A DNA stretch of 64,000 nucleotides from Liolophura sinensis (GCF_032854445.1 NC_088296.1:12190706-12254705), one strand, 5' to 3'; positions 19,310-33,189 are shown, numbered from the stretch's first letter. Numbers and translations: made by a program. Notes: generated by a model from the letters alone, not told the origin.

Positions 19310-21289
19310 GATGTACCATATACTCATGCAGAATGTCCATCTGTTGATTCTTTTTTCCGCGTCTACAGTCTCATAGCTTAAGCATCCTGTCGCCATGACG
19401 TGCCTGCCACACTGAAGTAGCGGTAGAACACAATCATTCCTTCATTCGTTCTTTTCGTGCCTTTCCCCTTCGTATTATTACATTCATGAACATGCAAAAG
19501 GTTAAAACAGTCGAACACTTCAACCGGAAATTATCCTGAGCGGATATATCACTAGATGCCAACGGTTACCGTCATTCCACGGGGATATGTACATTGCCAC
19601 GACATGATGTATTCATTAGCGGGGACCACCCTCTGTGAAAGTCAAGTCATTTTAATTAGCATAACAGGATAACGGACCCTGGTAAGTGCTGTAAAACCAC
19701 TGCCATTTTCTGTCTGGCCGTTAAACAGAGGCTTGTTTGGTTTTATAAATGAATACCTTATATGATATGGCAATATATCTTTCTGTGAATGTGTCATACT
19801 TCGGTCGAGGCCAATGATTTCTTTGACAATGCATTGAAACAGTGTACGTATTCTTTGAAGCACTGAGCTTTAGTGTATTTTAAACCAAAGGGGTTTACGA
19901 CTGCACTAAAGGGCTAGCTGGTTTTATCAGATTTCATCGAAAAATAGAACGCACATGTACTGGCATAAGACCTTTGTTGGTCTTGCTAGGCGGGGGCCTG
20001 TAATTATTTTGGCATTTACAGATATGAACAATTAGAAGAAACCCCTAAATGAGGTAAATGGACCGGAGGGGGTATTTCACAGGCTACGTCTGGCCATTTG
20101 TCAAGAGATTTGTAATGTTTTGCCTTAATACTTTCCACAATACAACTCTTCGTTCTTTTTGTTTGTGTGAGTGATAGTGTTTTTTCGGTTGAAGAAACTG
20201 TCATAAAATTCGACGGTGACGAAACAATTAGCATTTCGTTACTTCAAAACTAATATAAATGGAAACAAAATATTTCTCCTTCCAGGCAAAGGACATTAAT
20301 GGCATAAATGAATCCCGTCAAATTTGATACAAAAATCAAATTTTAATGAAGCACAGTATTACGGTCAGGGTTTTAAACCATGACAAGTCAATCCATTGAT
20401 AATGAAAGCGGACATCCCTGTCAAAACGACAATTAAGACCACCTCGTCGAAACTTAAAAGGATGCATTGCGCTACGTTTAGAACATCAGCACGCGCGCCG
20501 CTCGCGTGCACGCTACGTCACCAGACATGATGTCTCGCGCGTTCTCAGCGGCTCTCAATAATTAACTGTAAAATACCTCCTTCAGATTTCATCTAGATGG
20601 GACGAGACAAGACGGCGCCGGCCTGGCTGCGGGGGAAATCGACCGGGTTTCTGTAAAGACTGGATGAAGATGCTTTCTTTGACGCGTATGACTGGGTCTC
20701 AATGGGAGGCTTGAAGGAAGGCGAAGGCGTCGCCGTGTTCAGGACGAAAGGCTGTCAGTATGTAAGGGACCGTTCGTAATGTACTAATAAAAGAATGAGA
20801 TTTCTGCTAGGCTTTCTTTACTATGCGACGGGAAAAGGGTGTTATAAAAGAGAATTCCTCCACGTTTTTGTGTTATATTTCGTTAAGATTGGACAGTTTA
20901 CCAGCAAAAGTTGCATAACTATCACACCAAGAGCTCCTGCTTAATGAGATATGGGTATGTACTGAGATAGCCTCATCAGTACAACATCTTCATATACCAT
21001 ATTTAATACTATTTGTGGACAAAAGGTGGTAAAAAACAGCGGTCATGTCGTTTTATACCCAACTGATCATCGGGGGGGGGGGGGTATAATGCCCCAAGGA
21101 CATCGAAGGTGGAGAGCTCAGAATACCCGTTAAATACACAAACGTTAATTAATTGCTATATCCCATAGTTTATCACTGCGTAACATAAAGAGAGTTAATC
21201 AGAAGAAATATTCTTGACAGAGCTCACAAACGTCACAGTCATATTAACAGATATATATGGATTATTCTTGTTACTGGACTTTGCAGTGT
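19310..21289. other. Non-coding stretch with a CpG-rich patch at 20440-20720
   Basis: No gene is seen. 20460-20720 is unusually CpG-rich (GCACGCGCGCCGCTCGCGTG, TGTCTCGCGCG) for this window and could be regulatory. A run of eleven G lies near 21071. Confidence 0.4.
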
Positions 21290-21498
21290 AAAGAATATTT
21301 TATTTGGAAGACTTCGGCCAGCATTATGGCCGAGAGAAACCCCAAGGGAACCCACGGCGATCCGCAGGTTGAGGGCAGGCCCTCCCACTTACGACCGGAG
21401 TGTAAGTCACATGAGCTGGACTTGAACTCACTGCGACCGCATTGGTGAACTGTTCCTGAATCATTGCCGGCACGCTAACCACTCGGCCACGGAGGCCT
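21290..21498 (-). mobile_element. SINE family A, minus strand, diverged
   Basis: The core (GGCCAGCATTATGG, CCCACGGCGATCCGCAGG), B-box part (GAGCTGGACTTGAACTCACT) and head (CTAACCACTCGGCCACGGAG) are present. The 3' end is eroded. Confidence 0.85.
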
Positions 21499-21499
21499 C

Positions 21500-24400
21500 T
21501 TGTGCAGTAATACTCAGGATGAAGCTATCTTTTCTGCGCTTTCACGACAATTGCACACTTTTATCAAGCTATCAGAATCGTGACAATGTATCGACTTTCG
21601 AGTTTTAGTCAAAGGATTGTCTTTATGTAGTACAGACCTTATATCTAGATTTTCCTATACTTCTGATATTTGCAAATAGAAGAGATCTGGACAAATTGTC
21701 ACCGAGTATTCATTTCACGTGTTTTTCTTTAGAGGTATGCAAATTTGTAACCAGAAGTATTCTCTGTTGTTCAACAGAATATCTTGTTGAACAAGTTTCA
21801 GATAAAGTGAAGTTAAAAATTTATGACCTGAAATTGTAGGAAATTTTAAGACGGTCCCTTACCAAATGAAGCGAAGGTAACGGTGTCATCAGCACAGCTT
21901 CTGCCATTCATAAAACCCGTTATCCAATGTTTCCAGTGTTTTATATGACTCACCTTTTACTAAGGCCGACGATGAAATAACATTGTTTATCTGCAGCTCT
22001 CAGGGTTTTGTAATCGATGCCTTAATGGCGGAATTATGCAAATCAGAATTAATTCTGATATCTAATTGCTCCGCTTTGTATTGGAGATAAATCTGATCCG
22101 ATCGTTTCAAGTAACTGGAAACACAAAAGAATTTTTAAAAAAAAGAAGGTTGACAGGTTACCAGGTGCTGCGACGCTGCTGAAGATAGAAAGCGCTCAGT
22201 TGGAAAAAAATCTGTTTCAGATTCTTTCGAAGAAGCCGTTATTTGGAGTAAATACTTTAATTTGACTTTTGGACCTAATTCGTTCTGCATAATGGTAAGA
22301 AACAAATGTGCGATCAATCCCATAAGGTTTTTTCACAAAATGCCATGTACATCACCGTGTACCGTGTGGTGACGTCCATAACATTTTCTAGGAATATGTT
22401 TGAAATTTCGAGAAAGGCTACACAAATTTCCTTTATGTATTTCTTCATGATCTAGCGATGCACTGCTGATTTGAAAGTGTTATACACCAATGCCAAGATC
22501 CCAGTTCTTCAAGAATGCATGCAAATCTAGATTACCACTTGGCGTTCATTTTTGATATCAACATTGTTAGAATCGATCCCTTGCACAGTTCCCAACATGA
22601 CTCATGCTTTTAGTAGTTATATCCATGCACCTGCGATACATGAATATTGATGAGATCCACATTAAGCTTTCTGTTTAACAGAAGTAGTTTTATAGATGCT
22701 AAAACTCCATAAACTAGTTTTCATCTCAGAATAAAATGTAGTTAAGTTGATGAAAGGCCGAGAGCGTGCTTTGATGAGCTTGTCAAATTATATCAGTTGA
22801 AGTACAACCGCTTCCGTGACAGCCCAACCTTAGTGTAGTTTGATAGCAACTAGTCATGAGCTTGTTTAAATTATAGCCCTTTTCACACCATGCAGGTTTG
22901 AATTGGACTAAGAAATCTGATAAACCGGAAAAAAAACAAGTTTTACAAGGTTTGTACAAGAAACGGAGTATACACTGCCTATATAAACAAGCGACAATGA
23001 GACTAAGTTAAAATTCCTTTATGGTGTCAAATATTACATTTTCCAACGTACTAGATTCTCATGAAGTGAGAAACTGAAAGATGTAAAATGTAAAATGAAA
23101 TATGGTTTGAAATTTCATTGAATGTGCAAGCCATTTTGCACGAGAATTCGGAATGACATTTATTGGACTTTGATTTGATTTTGTGATTAGCATTTCGTGG
23201 ATTGACCTTGTGAGCACATCTTAACTCCATTTGTTAATGGTTAGAATAATTAATGAGGTGATAGCATTATTAATCCGCTATCATTACGTAAAATTTCGGG
23301 AAAAGGTAGACGTATTTCTGGCGCAGTTTTGTGTTGACAGATGACAGATATGCCACAGCCCTTCACGTTTTATCAAGGAATTCAATAGGACGCTGAGTCA
23401 CAGTCGTTATTCGAGACCAGGGAAGCCAATTAAACTCCTTGGGGACGTTTGTTCGATTGAGAGATATAGCAAATTCAATCTTTGGACGCGACGTGGATTA
23501 TGATGGCACATCACAAGGTACGGGTCAACGTTTCCCAGCAGACACGGAACGACTTCATTCCTTTGCACGAGACAACATTCCATGCACGAGACAAGAGCAG
23601 ACGACATTCTCCGGCTGCGCGAGACAGTAGCAGACGTCACCGCCTTCTCACGTGAATCACTCGTCTTGTCGATCAATGTAGGCGAATAATACCCCAATAC
23701 TACCATTGATTGTTTTCATAACACCAGACGGGCTCTATTCCTTTTGGGACATCTCTTCTGGGCAGATTGCTAACCTGACGTAGTCCATCTGGGTGACGCC
23801 AGCCAATTTAGTGACATCTCTGGCAGTGTCTGGGGCCCTGTATTTCCTCTTATTAAATTGCACAGTTAGCGTTATGACTCTTTCCAGAGACGCCACGAAC
23901 AAGTTTTCAAAGTAGTAAACTCACGTGGCCGCAGATCAAGTACGCCACAGGTCATATAAATTTCCTAGACAAGGACCCTTCGCCATAAACATCGATTGGC
24001 AGAATTAACTGAGCCAAGTTGAAATATTACGAAGATCTGGTTTCCAGCAGAGGTATGCCTTAACCAGATGCAGATTTTCAGAGATACTGATTTAGCGGGT
24101 GTTATTGAATTAGAGACTTTGAAGACGGTGGAAAGAGTCCGCTTTCATCTTTTTTATTCCTCCCCAAAGCGAATTGTATATACGCAACCTTCCAGTCGAC
24201 TTTGCAATCCATTCCTTCATTGTGTCTTAATTAAGACAAATCTTGCTCCTCTTTATCGGCTACAGCAATATTATCCCAAGAGCTGTCACAGCCAATCAGT
24301 TTTTCGTTTCTCGTATATAGCGCAGTGGTGAGAGAATCGCGTGCCTCGGTGCAATACGTCAGGTCTCAATTACACCCAGGGTTATCTCCCCATAGCGGCG

Positions 24401-25378
24401 GCGCTGTGCTTATCTTCCGCTAAAAGCTACTCTAATGACGTGTAAGATGATTGTAACCATGTGAATTCTTCCCAGACATGATATTTTCCACTTAAAGGGC
24501 CAATTTGTGGCCAGCAATAACCATAACTATGGCCCCGTGTTAGTTTTCCAGTGAACAAAGAGATGGCTAGAATTGTGTTAGTCACAAATACTTGCCACAA
24601 CGCACATAAAGAAATGTTAATGGGCTCTACCATAGGCTGGTAATACAAATGAATGGCTTTTGGCATTCGCGAAGAGTTATGTCCGTTACAATATCGCAGA
24701 TTTTTTTCTTCACCAGTTATCTGGAATGGGTTTACTGTCAACGGGGAAATCTTTGAAGTTTATTTCACACTGCCCTCCCTTATCAAACTCTCGTGCTTGT
24801 TAAAGAATCTAGATTTCCATTACTTTCATCTAGAGTTGCGCCAAGAACCCGATCGTGAGTTCAAACCCTGATCACATCACGTATTTATCAGAATCTTATT
24901 TACGCTGAATTTTGTTGTCAGATGCTAGGAATTAAAAAAAGTTTCCCTCTAATTATCGTTACCGTTCCTTTCACACACCACTTTAAACCTCAGAACAAGT
25001 TTTTTCATGTAAGTAACTTCCTCTCAGTGCATTTGAAAGTCAACGGAGCCGCAGAAAAGGGCACATAACTGTGATTGTTTAGAGGGAAGAAAAGGCAATC
25101 GCTAAGCCATCATTATTCACTGTTGCGATTTTGGTTTCTATGGACCACTGTATAACTCGTAAATGCCAATAGGACAGGGCGTTTGGTCACGATGGCCTCG
25201 TTTGCATTGTTTTCATCTGACTGTTTGTTAAAAGAGGTAATTCTAGGTCAGTGACGTCTAATAAAATGCCATTAATAACACTGTTTTTTTTTTACCTAAA
25301 TCTTTCTTCAGCCATGTTGCTACTGATTGTATAATTTGTTAATATGTAAGCATTTATATAAGCAGTTACAATATAACC
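21500..25378. other. Non-coding stretch
   Basis: No convincing exon. 23240-23290 holds TAATTAATGAGG and a pair of inverted TGATAGC/GCTATCA sites around ATTAATCC, homeodomain-type motifs. 23380-23960 is richer in GC than its surroundings. Confidence 0.4.
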
Positions 25379-25421
25379 CTAAACCCACGACCATTCGCAG
25401 GCTGTTGGAAGACCTTCCCAC
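25379..25421 (-). mobile_element. SINE family A short fragment
   Basis: AACCCACGACCATTCGCAGG and TTGGAAGACCTTCCCACC match the central segment in reverse. Confidence 0.65.
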
Positions 25422-26989
25422 CGGGGTAAAATTTCACTGGTTACGTGTGACATTTGCGAAGTATTAAACTATCCCCGCTGCTCTGAGTCTATTCCCCATC
25501 CTATGGTCTCTGATAATGTATTCCGGCGTAAATCAGGATTTTGCTAATGCTTTGATCGACTCCTGGGCTAATCCACAGAAGAGAATTGAGATCAATCCAT
25601 GTACAAAGGCCTGTTCAAATCCCACCAGTGAATCAAAAGAGATAACTTAACTCAGTCAACATTGGAATAGGCTTAAATATGATACTGGCCAATGGCATGT
25701 ATAAACCTGACATCTGAACTGACCGCAAGAGGCACGCAGCGTGACGTATTAGTATGATCAGTTTGGTTGGTTGGTATAAGCGTACAAAAAACGCTGTCAT
25801 CCAATCAGAATTCAATTAACTCGAAGTGGTACATCGACAGTGAGAGATAATCTCACCGTAGTTCCCGATTCAGCTTAGCATATTTTCCTGAAACCAGGAC
25901 CCTGACTGTGCCGCACTTCATAAGTACAGTCATTAAAATGATTCCGTTCTTCGAAAGAAATGTGGGCAAGGAAAGTTCAGGATTTGCCCAACATAATGAA
26001 ACCTGTGTACGCAATCAGACTTAAGTGTCTTCTTATGTCCCCCAACAGCTATTGAAGCGAGGACTTAGTCATAAAGACGTTCTGTTTTGACATATACTCT
26101 GTACCAGAAACTTGAGTTCTGTGATAGCTGTCAACGCCTCCAGTTTTTCACTTATAACTAATCAGAATGCCACGACCATCGCAAGTTTGTGAAGATGATG
26201 ACAGCCTGGATCTTATTATTATCCAGAGAAAAAGTTTGCACAATAAATGGACCTGGTGAAATTGGTATCAAATCCTTTATAGTGGCGAGGCCTATTGTGG
26301 GCTGATTTACTTCATAGTTTTTGGCCTATATAAGCTTTGTGCTAAGATCGACTTTAGTTTCACAAAATGTCCCCAAGAACTTCGGGAGCATTTATCTCTT
26401 CAAAGAAGGCCAAATGCTCCCTCCATATCGCATGGCGACATATGTAGCTCTTGGCTTCAGTGCCTTACAACTCAAAGCATGCAAATTTAGTATATTTTTA
26501 GGAGACAAAAATCAAAGCGAAATCTGAGTTTATGACGTGATTTGAAAGATGGCTACAAAAATAGTTTGAACAATAACGTTTGTGTCGCGTCCGTACAGCT
26601 TGTATGGCCTTAAAAACTAACTTCATATGATACTTTTCTTAAATATGTTGTACCTGTCTTCTGGCATACGAAGTTTCCTAAACGGCACATTTATATATAT
26701 ATTAGCTTTAAACTTTAAACTGAGGCCTTCATCAAGTCAAATCAAATATCCTGCTGATCAAGAATACACCGTGGATATCTTATACATTAGCGTCAATTAC
26801 CTCGACAATTCTAGAAAATTATCTGTACCCTTTACAGAAAAACTTCAAAATACTTAACAGTAGGTGATGACATTTACAGCTTATATTTATTTCATATTGT
26901 AATAAAATGTATAGTTGTGCACTATTTAGAATCCTGACATTCACGTGCCTTGTTAATAGCAACATTATGTCTATAAGATTTTGCTTTGT

Positions 26990-27260
26990 ACTTGCAAACC
27001 AAACATTGGGTAGAACACGTACGAGTTGGCCTAAACGTTTTATCGCGAGATCTCGCGTGCACTTTATCGCATCCGACTTCCGTCAACCAGGTGGTAATTA
27101 TCTTTTAGACATGTTTAATTGGCCACGTCGAGACCTGAAATCCTTTGTATTGTGAGGTCATAATTAGACTCGCCTCCGCACGCGCCATATGGCGTCTGAC
27201 ACGCGACAACAAAGATGGCTGATGTCTTATCAAGGGCTTGGCGCGAGAAAGCCGGAGAAT
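26990..27260. promoter_or_regulatory. Candidate CpG-rich promoter patch
   Basis: It holds a perfect 14-bp palindrome CGCGAGATCTCGCG (27044-27057), two overlapping half-sites of the CGCGAGA promoter motif, and an AAGATGGC (YY1-like) site near 27211. Both are common in animal core promoters. It lies just before the frame starting at 27189. This is inference from motifs only. Confidence 0.3.
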
Positions 27261-27326
27261 TTTATTGATTCATCAAAGATTGTGGCAAACCATGTGTCAG
27301 ATTTTATGTTCTCTGCACTGTGTCAG
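27189..27326 (+). CDS. Hypothetical first exon, unrecognised
   Basis: The ATG at 27189 (context CATATGGCG) opens a 140-codon frame. A good donor (CAG-GTAACT) at 27326/27327 would cut it to a 46-residue first exon starting MASDTRQQRWLMSYQ and ending FMFSALCQ. A second CAG-GTAGCT lies near 27402. No domain is recognised and no matching downstream exon is seen in the window. It may be chance. Confidence 0.2.
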
Positions 27327-29089
27327 GTAACTCATTCAGAACGAAAAGCGGGTGTATTAATTTCTCTAACAAAGACGCCAGGACGTGTCCTTCGCCCTCA
27401 GGTAGCTTTCGAGTGTTTCGTGTGTAACCATTTCTTTGTCCACATACAACTGAAGTGTTTCTTGATCAGCTTTATCTTAGTGAATTCGCTAGTTTCTTCG
27501 AATCTGAGGGCTTTGGGCACTTGCTCTCTCTTTCACCTTGATAGTCTTATGACCAAGCCTTATGGGCCGCATTTCATCCAAAAACTACAGGCGATACCTT
27601 GTAACCGTTAGGTTCCGCTCTACGTGTATTTCTCTCAGCAGTCGGTTGCAGAGGTTCTAGTGCATAACAATTTTCACTTCGGCGTATTCTGCGAAACACT
27701 TTAAAATATTTCACATGAACTAATCAGTCAGTTCAAATTCTCTGATAATTAATTATGAAGAAATGGCGAGATCTGCATAGTCAGCAGTGCTTTAACCATT
27801 TGCGATTGTGAGGAACCTCAAAAATAGTAAATCTGAAGTTATGAAAGGGAAGGACATGCTTACATGTAATGAGGGATACATATACATGTAGATGTATATC
27901 CTTGCAGGTGTAAATCAGTAAACCTGCTCACGGAATTGTAGAGTAAATGTAGATCTGAGCTCATGTAACAGAAACCTTCGATTTTCACATTTAATATTTC
28001 TGCCGCAAATATACAATACACAGATAATTCTTAAATCTGGGTTTTCACGTCGATGAAAATCATTTCTGTTTAAAATGCTCATGAAATATACCTGGCAAAT
28101 ATGCAAAATGTAATGTGGCTTAAAGCCTGTCAGGAGAATAAAACGCGATGTCGTGTCTCACTCTCTAGACTTTTCCCTTCCGCCTATGTCTTTGTCATCT
28201 GGTTTCGTCATTCCCCCCGCCAGATGGCTACAGTCACGTGACGTTGATCACATCTCGATTATAGCCGCATTAAGAGGAAAGGTGATCAAATATTTAGAGT
28301 GGCCGATAGCTAAACGGATACTGACACTCTTTTTTTCTGTCTTTCTGTTTTAGCGAGCCATTGATATCAGACCTCACACCTCATTGAAATCTGATGTTCC
28401 GTGAGTGAGGGGATGACGCAAGCTTTGGAGAATTAACGCATTATCGATTAAATTTTCACTAAAATTGTGAGACAGCAGGGTTTTGGTCATCATATAATGA
28501 CCATTGTTTCATCTTAATTTTTAAGTCTTACTGTTTAAAAACAGGCAATAAACTTTTATACACTATGAGCAAATATACATATATGTATATATGATGAATT
28601 GACAAATTTATAAGAGAATTACAAAATTCACTGGAAATTTCACCTTTTACCACGCAAAGGTGTAAAAGTTTCAATACCATCGCGAACAACTGTATCAGAT
28701 CTATACCACAGATTGTCCGATCACAATCTGATTAACAAAAAACGTAGTAGAGCAAACATGTATCACTGAAATATATTTCAGTAATTTGGCATTTCAGCAT
28801 TAACGCGCCTTACTCAAGAATGTTTCACCTGCAGACTCGCACGTAGTCAGGTCTAGGCGTAAAGGAGACAATCACGGTAGGGCAGGTGCAGAGAAAATGC
28901 AGACGAACAAACGAGATTCTTTTTATTCCATCTCACAACCTCATCAACCTATATACCTGCTGGTGGAAGAAGGGTATAGGGGGTACACAGGCCGTGTTCA
29001 AGTTGCCTTACGATCGCCAGGACTCAATCTGGTGTGCGTGTTCAAACCAGGCTTTGGGCAAGGTTTTTGTATATTTATATTTCCAGTTC

Positions 29090-29173
29090 CCTCCACACAC
29101 AACCTTGACCACCATGGTATATAAGTGAGAAATTCTTAAGGTTAAACAACAAACAAAATGAAATAAATAAATG
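29090..29173 (+). mobile_element. SINE family A-like 3' remnant
   Basis: GACCACCATGGTATATAAGT, GAGAAATTCTTAAGG and an AAATAAATAAAT tail match the 3' end weakly. Confidence 0.5.
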
Positions 29174-30585
29174 GCTAGCCCGAACACTTTTGCCGACTGG
29201 ACAATCCAGGCCACGTGTTACATCGGAGACGCATTTGTATTACCTAACACTGTATTCACTCCATGTATACCAATAAAACAAATTGTAAAATTTTGGAGCC
29301 AAAAAAAAACAAAAAAAAAAGACGAGATTGGGCATAGAGGGATATTCTGATTTCCTACAGTCAGTGTGCAGGTCGCCATGGTCTGATTTACTCTTATCTA
29401 ACGCACAGGGCAAAAAGACAGTGCTTTTTTTTTCCACTATGTGCTATCATTTTACCCGTACCATCCTTCTCGCTTGCGATTTTTCAAGGTTTTCAGCCGC
29501 ATTTAGATTGGCTCGGATCAATCGGGAAGGCAATTAAGGCGTTTGAAATAAAACGGTATCAGTTTCATCCAATTTAAAATTAACCCAAAAGCTAGCCTCA
29601 ATCATATCCGGTTTTTCTTTATTCTCGCAAATTACTAATTGAAATTCAAGATAAAATCAGTACAGATGGCGCTTCTTCATCCGGGTACTCGGTAATTGCA
29701 CGCGCGTTTTTTTGTTAGCGCGAGTTGATGGACTGCCTACCGACATGCAACGTATGCACACATTGGTCATTGGTACAAACGGTCATCGCTTTAACCACAA
29801 ACCGATGTTTGCACAACGTCCTCTATTTAGCTGATTTTGATTTGATTTGATTTGTTTTGATTGGATCTCATTCATCACATAATAGTTTGCTTTAAAGACC
29901 TCAGAATAAATCTGGGGTATAAAGATTTTTAGTTAATTCCTAACACTACAAATACTAAAGGAAAGCATTTCATGATGCAAATATAAACCTGATTGAGATT
30001 TATTTTTCTGTTGGATTCAGTGTAATGTACTCAAGAATTATACGTTGACGGGCTGGGTGCTCAGAGTAAGCCACCCAACTAAACAAGTCACCGATGAACA
30101 TTCCCATGTGTTACATACAGATATTGGACGTCATATTGATGGGGAGATAATTGGTCTGCAACGAACGTTAGACTTTGAACACGGTTAGATGAGGTGTCGT
30201 CCACCGCACATTGCCACCAAGGTCCCCAACTCGTTGTCCTCATTAAATCAAGTTGGCGAAGCCATATAAACCATTCAAACCCATCTGTGGACAACGAACT
30301 TTCTCTCATAAATAAGCATGATTCATGCCCCAATCAAGTTCCGCCATGAAAAGGTCGACTGGCATTTTTTTAACAGTTGTTAATAACCTTTATATAAGAT
30401 TTCAAAACGACATGCTGACAGAGAGGCTGTGGTGAAAGTTCGTGATGTATGGAATAAATTATTTCACGTTACAACTGGAAGAAATATTTGGCACCAAAAG
30501 AAACTTTTAGTGCCAAAAGTTACCTCTTGCACATAAACGTGTTCAAATAGTTGTAGGAGGAATACTAGTAATTTGACTCAAAATA
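29174..30585. other. Non-coding stretch
   Basis: No gene or repeat family recognised beyond A and T runs. Confidence 0.4.
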
Positions 30586-30622
30586 GAATGAATGAATGAA
30601 TGAATGAATGAATGAATGAATG
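30586..30622. repeat. (AATG)n microsatellite
   Basis: About nine tandem AATG units. Confidence 0.97.
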
Positions 30623-30722
30623 CTTGGAATTTTACGTTCTACTTACAATTTTTCCCTCAAATGACTACGAAGATTCATTAGGTGTGTGTACTTATAATGC
30701 GTCTTCTGCTGGCAGGGTGAAT

Positions 30723-30845
30723 CCATGCCGCTGCCGCCACTGAAGTATCATGCCGAAGACACCACACATGACACACCACCCAGTCACCTTACACTGACAC
30801 CGGGCCGACCAGTCCAGTTCAGTTCCTCTAATCCCTCAGTGCTAA
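30723..30845 (-). mobile_element. SINE family C fragment, minus strand
   Basis: It reads in reverse the family C body shared with 35320-35410 and 48500-48610: CCACTGAAGTATCATGCCGA, AGACACCACACATGACA, CACCCAGTCAC, TGACACCGGGCCGACC. Confidence 0.75.
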
Positions 30846-31086
30846 GCAACACGTACCATTCTAAAAGTCTTTGGTGTGACCAAACAAGAATAACACACAC
30901 TGGCTGGCCCCCTTCTTTCGCAAAGCAGCAGTTTGGATTCTGTTGCTTGTTTGTCCCCATAAAATCGCAGAAGTGATTATGGCTGTACGTTTTCTGATTT
31001 CGTGTCAGTGAAGAAACTCCGAACTGATGTGTATTTGTTTCAAAACATAGAAATATAGTAGTATCCCTCATAGTTTATGAGGGAAC

Positions 31087-31392
31087 GCTTAACTGAGAGC
31101 ATGGCAAGAATTAACAGAGCAAGCTGTAACAGGGCAAGCAGTAGCAGGACAAGCAGTAACAAAGCAAACAGTAACAGAGAAAGCAGTAACAGGGCAAGCA
31201 ATAACAGGGCAGGCAGTAACAGAACAACCAGTAACAGGACAGCAGTCTCAGAGCAAGCAGTAACAGGGCAAGCAGTAACAGGGCAAGCAATAACTGAGCA
31301 AGACGTAACAGGAGAAGCAGTAACAAAGCAAACAGTAGACCTAACAGTGAAAGCAGTAACAGGGCAAGCAGTAACGGGGCAACCAGTAACGT
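31087..31392. repeat. 15-bp minisatellite (GCAAGCAGTAACAGG)
   Basis: About 20 degenerate copies. Because 15 is divisible by 3, frames stay open on both strands (NRASS repeats on plus, Leu-rich on minus). I read these as artefacts. Confidence 0.95.
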
Positions 31393-31727
31393 TATTAAAT
31401 CTAACGTCTAACTTACACATCCGATGAAGTTTATGGGTTACTAAAACGATAATCACGTTGCAGTAGAGAACGCTCTGAAAGGGTAGATTCAACAAAGCCA
31501 TTTCTGACAAGACAAAGACTGAAATGCGATTTTAGAGTCTATTTTTGGCAATATAGAAATGAAATTTGACTACCTCGTGAATGTTATCTTCAGACAACTG
31601 TGTCAAAATTTCAGTCCCACTGCCAAAAGCTATTCTTTGTTAGGAGGTGATAAGTTTTGTCCCAAGTCAGAAATGAGTCAAGTAGAATTGGTCTTTGGAC
31701 GGCTACACAGAGAGAGTATATATGTAT

Positions 31728-31795
31728 GTATCTTCGTTTGGGGTTTAACGTCGTACTTAGCAATTTTTCAGTCATATGACAGACAGGAATACGAA
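31728..31795 (-). mobile_element. SINE family B 3' end fragment
   Basis: GGGGTTTAACGTCGTACTTA, GCAATTTTTCAGTCATATGA: reverse of the family B tail. Confidence 0.75.
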
Positions 31796-31799
31796 GCCT

Positions 31800-33189
31800 C
31801 GATGTTCCTTTCTCCCTTCCGAACACATTAAATAACTGAGCTGGTGATGATATGTAATAGAAAGCTTACACTCATCACTCCAGTAAAACGTCGATAAAAG
31901 AAACATGACAAAATGGCGACCGTTTTCTCCAGGCATATCCACTCTAATGAGGACAAGGCGCAAAGATGTCTCGTGACAGTTGACTCGCAGACCATTGTCC
32001 TACGCATGTCTGGAGAGGTCCTTGCAGTGGCGAGTACGGACATGTTGGAGACGTGTCTTTGATTACATCCGCACATTCGCGGCTGATAGGTGGCGATCTC
32101 CGGTCATATAGAGGACGCTGTGATTGTGCCAATCTATAGACTTACCGACAGCCTTTATGGGCTTCTCAGCCAATAAAATATCGGTTAGGCAAGTTTTGCG
32201 AATATTTAAAAAAAGACATTGACGAAAGAAACGCTGTCGTTCTGTCCGCTTTTTCTTCACAGCATCATCAAATATTTAAAAATTAAAAAAGAACAAGATT
32301 TCTCTAACCGTACTAAACCATAATTCTCAGCAAAGCAAGACTACATACAGTTTTGACATTGTAAATTATCCTTACTTGGCCAGCAATATTCTGAATGGTC
32401 CAGCATATGGCATGTACATATCTCATCATCATCAGTGTGTAACGTCACAAGTTATTACTGCAAAACCTGTTGTGTCAACAATTCTCTATCAAACGCCTTG
32501 GTAAACGCCTCTTGTAAGTAAAAATGGACAGTCCAGAATCCCATAGAACTCTGTTCTGTAACTGTGTCTAATTCCGCTTAACCCGGGGCTGGGGGGGGGT
32601 TAAATTCATCGTATTGAATTAGATGACCACGCTGGATATATGAACAGTTGCAAACAAAGTGCAACCGAGATACATATTCTGATTATCGACAACTCATTAT
32701 TAGGCGCATGCGTGGTACAATATTTGGATACCGATTCCAGTCATTCACCGAGAACATTTATTATGCCTTTCCATCATCATTGAAAACTGTTGACTGTTTC
32801 TCTTTGCATGACTCCCTCCTCATATTGTACTTTGTATACATTCTTACTTCTTTGGTGGTTTGTTGTTGATGGTCGCTTTGGGAACTGGCCTTGCAATTAT
32901 CAACCCAGAACGTTCTTTTTGGTAGACGACTAACATAGGTATGTCTAATGAATGATTGTAAATCCAATCAAATTATTCTTCGGCTTTTCACCAAATCAGG
33001 TTAATATTAAACCAATCTGAGTATACTAATTGGCAAAGGTTAATAGTCAATTAAAGAAATCACAAAATAATTAAAGGCAACTTTGGGTGCAATGGCCGTG
33101 AGAGTACTGGAATGTCGCAGCTGAAGCCTGGGCTTTCTCCATCGCAAGCCTTAAACCCAAACCTGTACACTGAGCGCTCTCACACCACA
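31800..33189. other. Non-coding stretch
   Basis: No exon is recognised. Several moderate open frames overlap on the minus strand (31772-32260), none with a recognisable motif. Confidence 0.35.

Larger units (their letters stand above)
25422..29089. other. Non-coding stretch apart from the 27-kb candidate
   Basis: No other gene-like signal. A CACGTGACG site lies at 28235-28243 in a GC-richer patch (28140-28400). The remainder is AT-rich. Confidence 0.4.

Noticed and set aside
31040-31510. Long minus frame rich in Leu and plus frame rich in Asn-Arg-Ala-Ser
   Set aside because: Both come from a 15-bp minisatellite whose length is a multiple of three, so stops are avoided in every unit. No domain and open on both strands.
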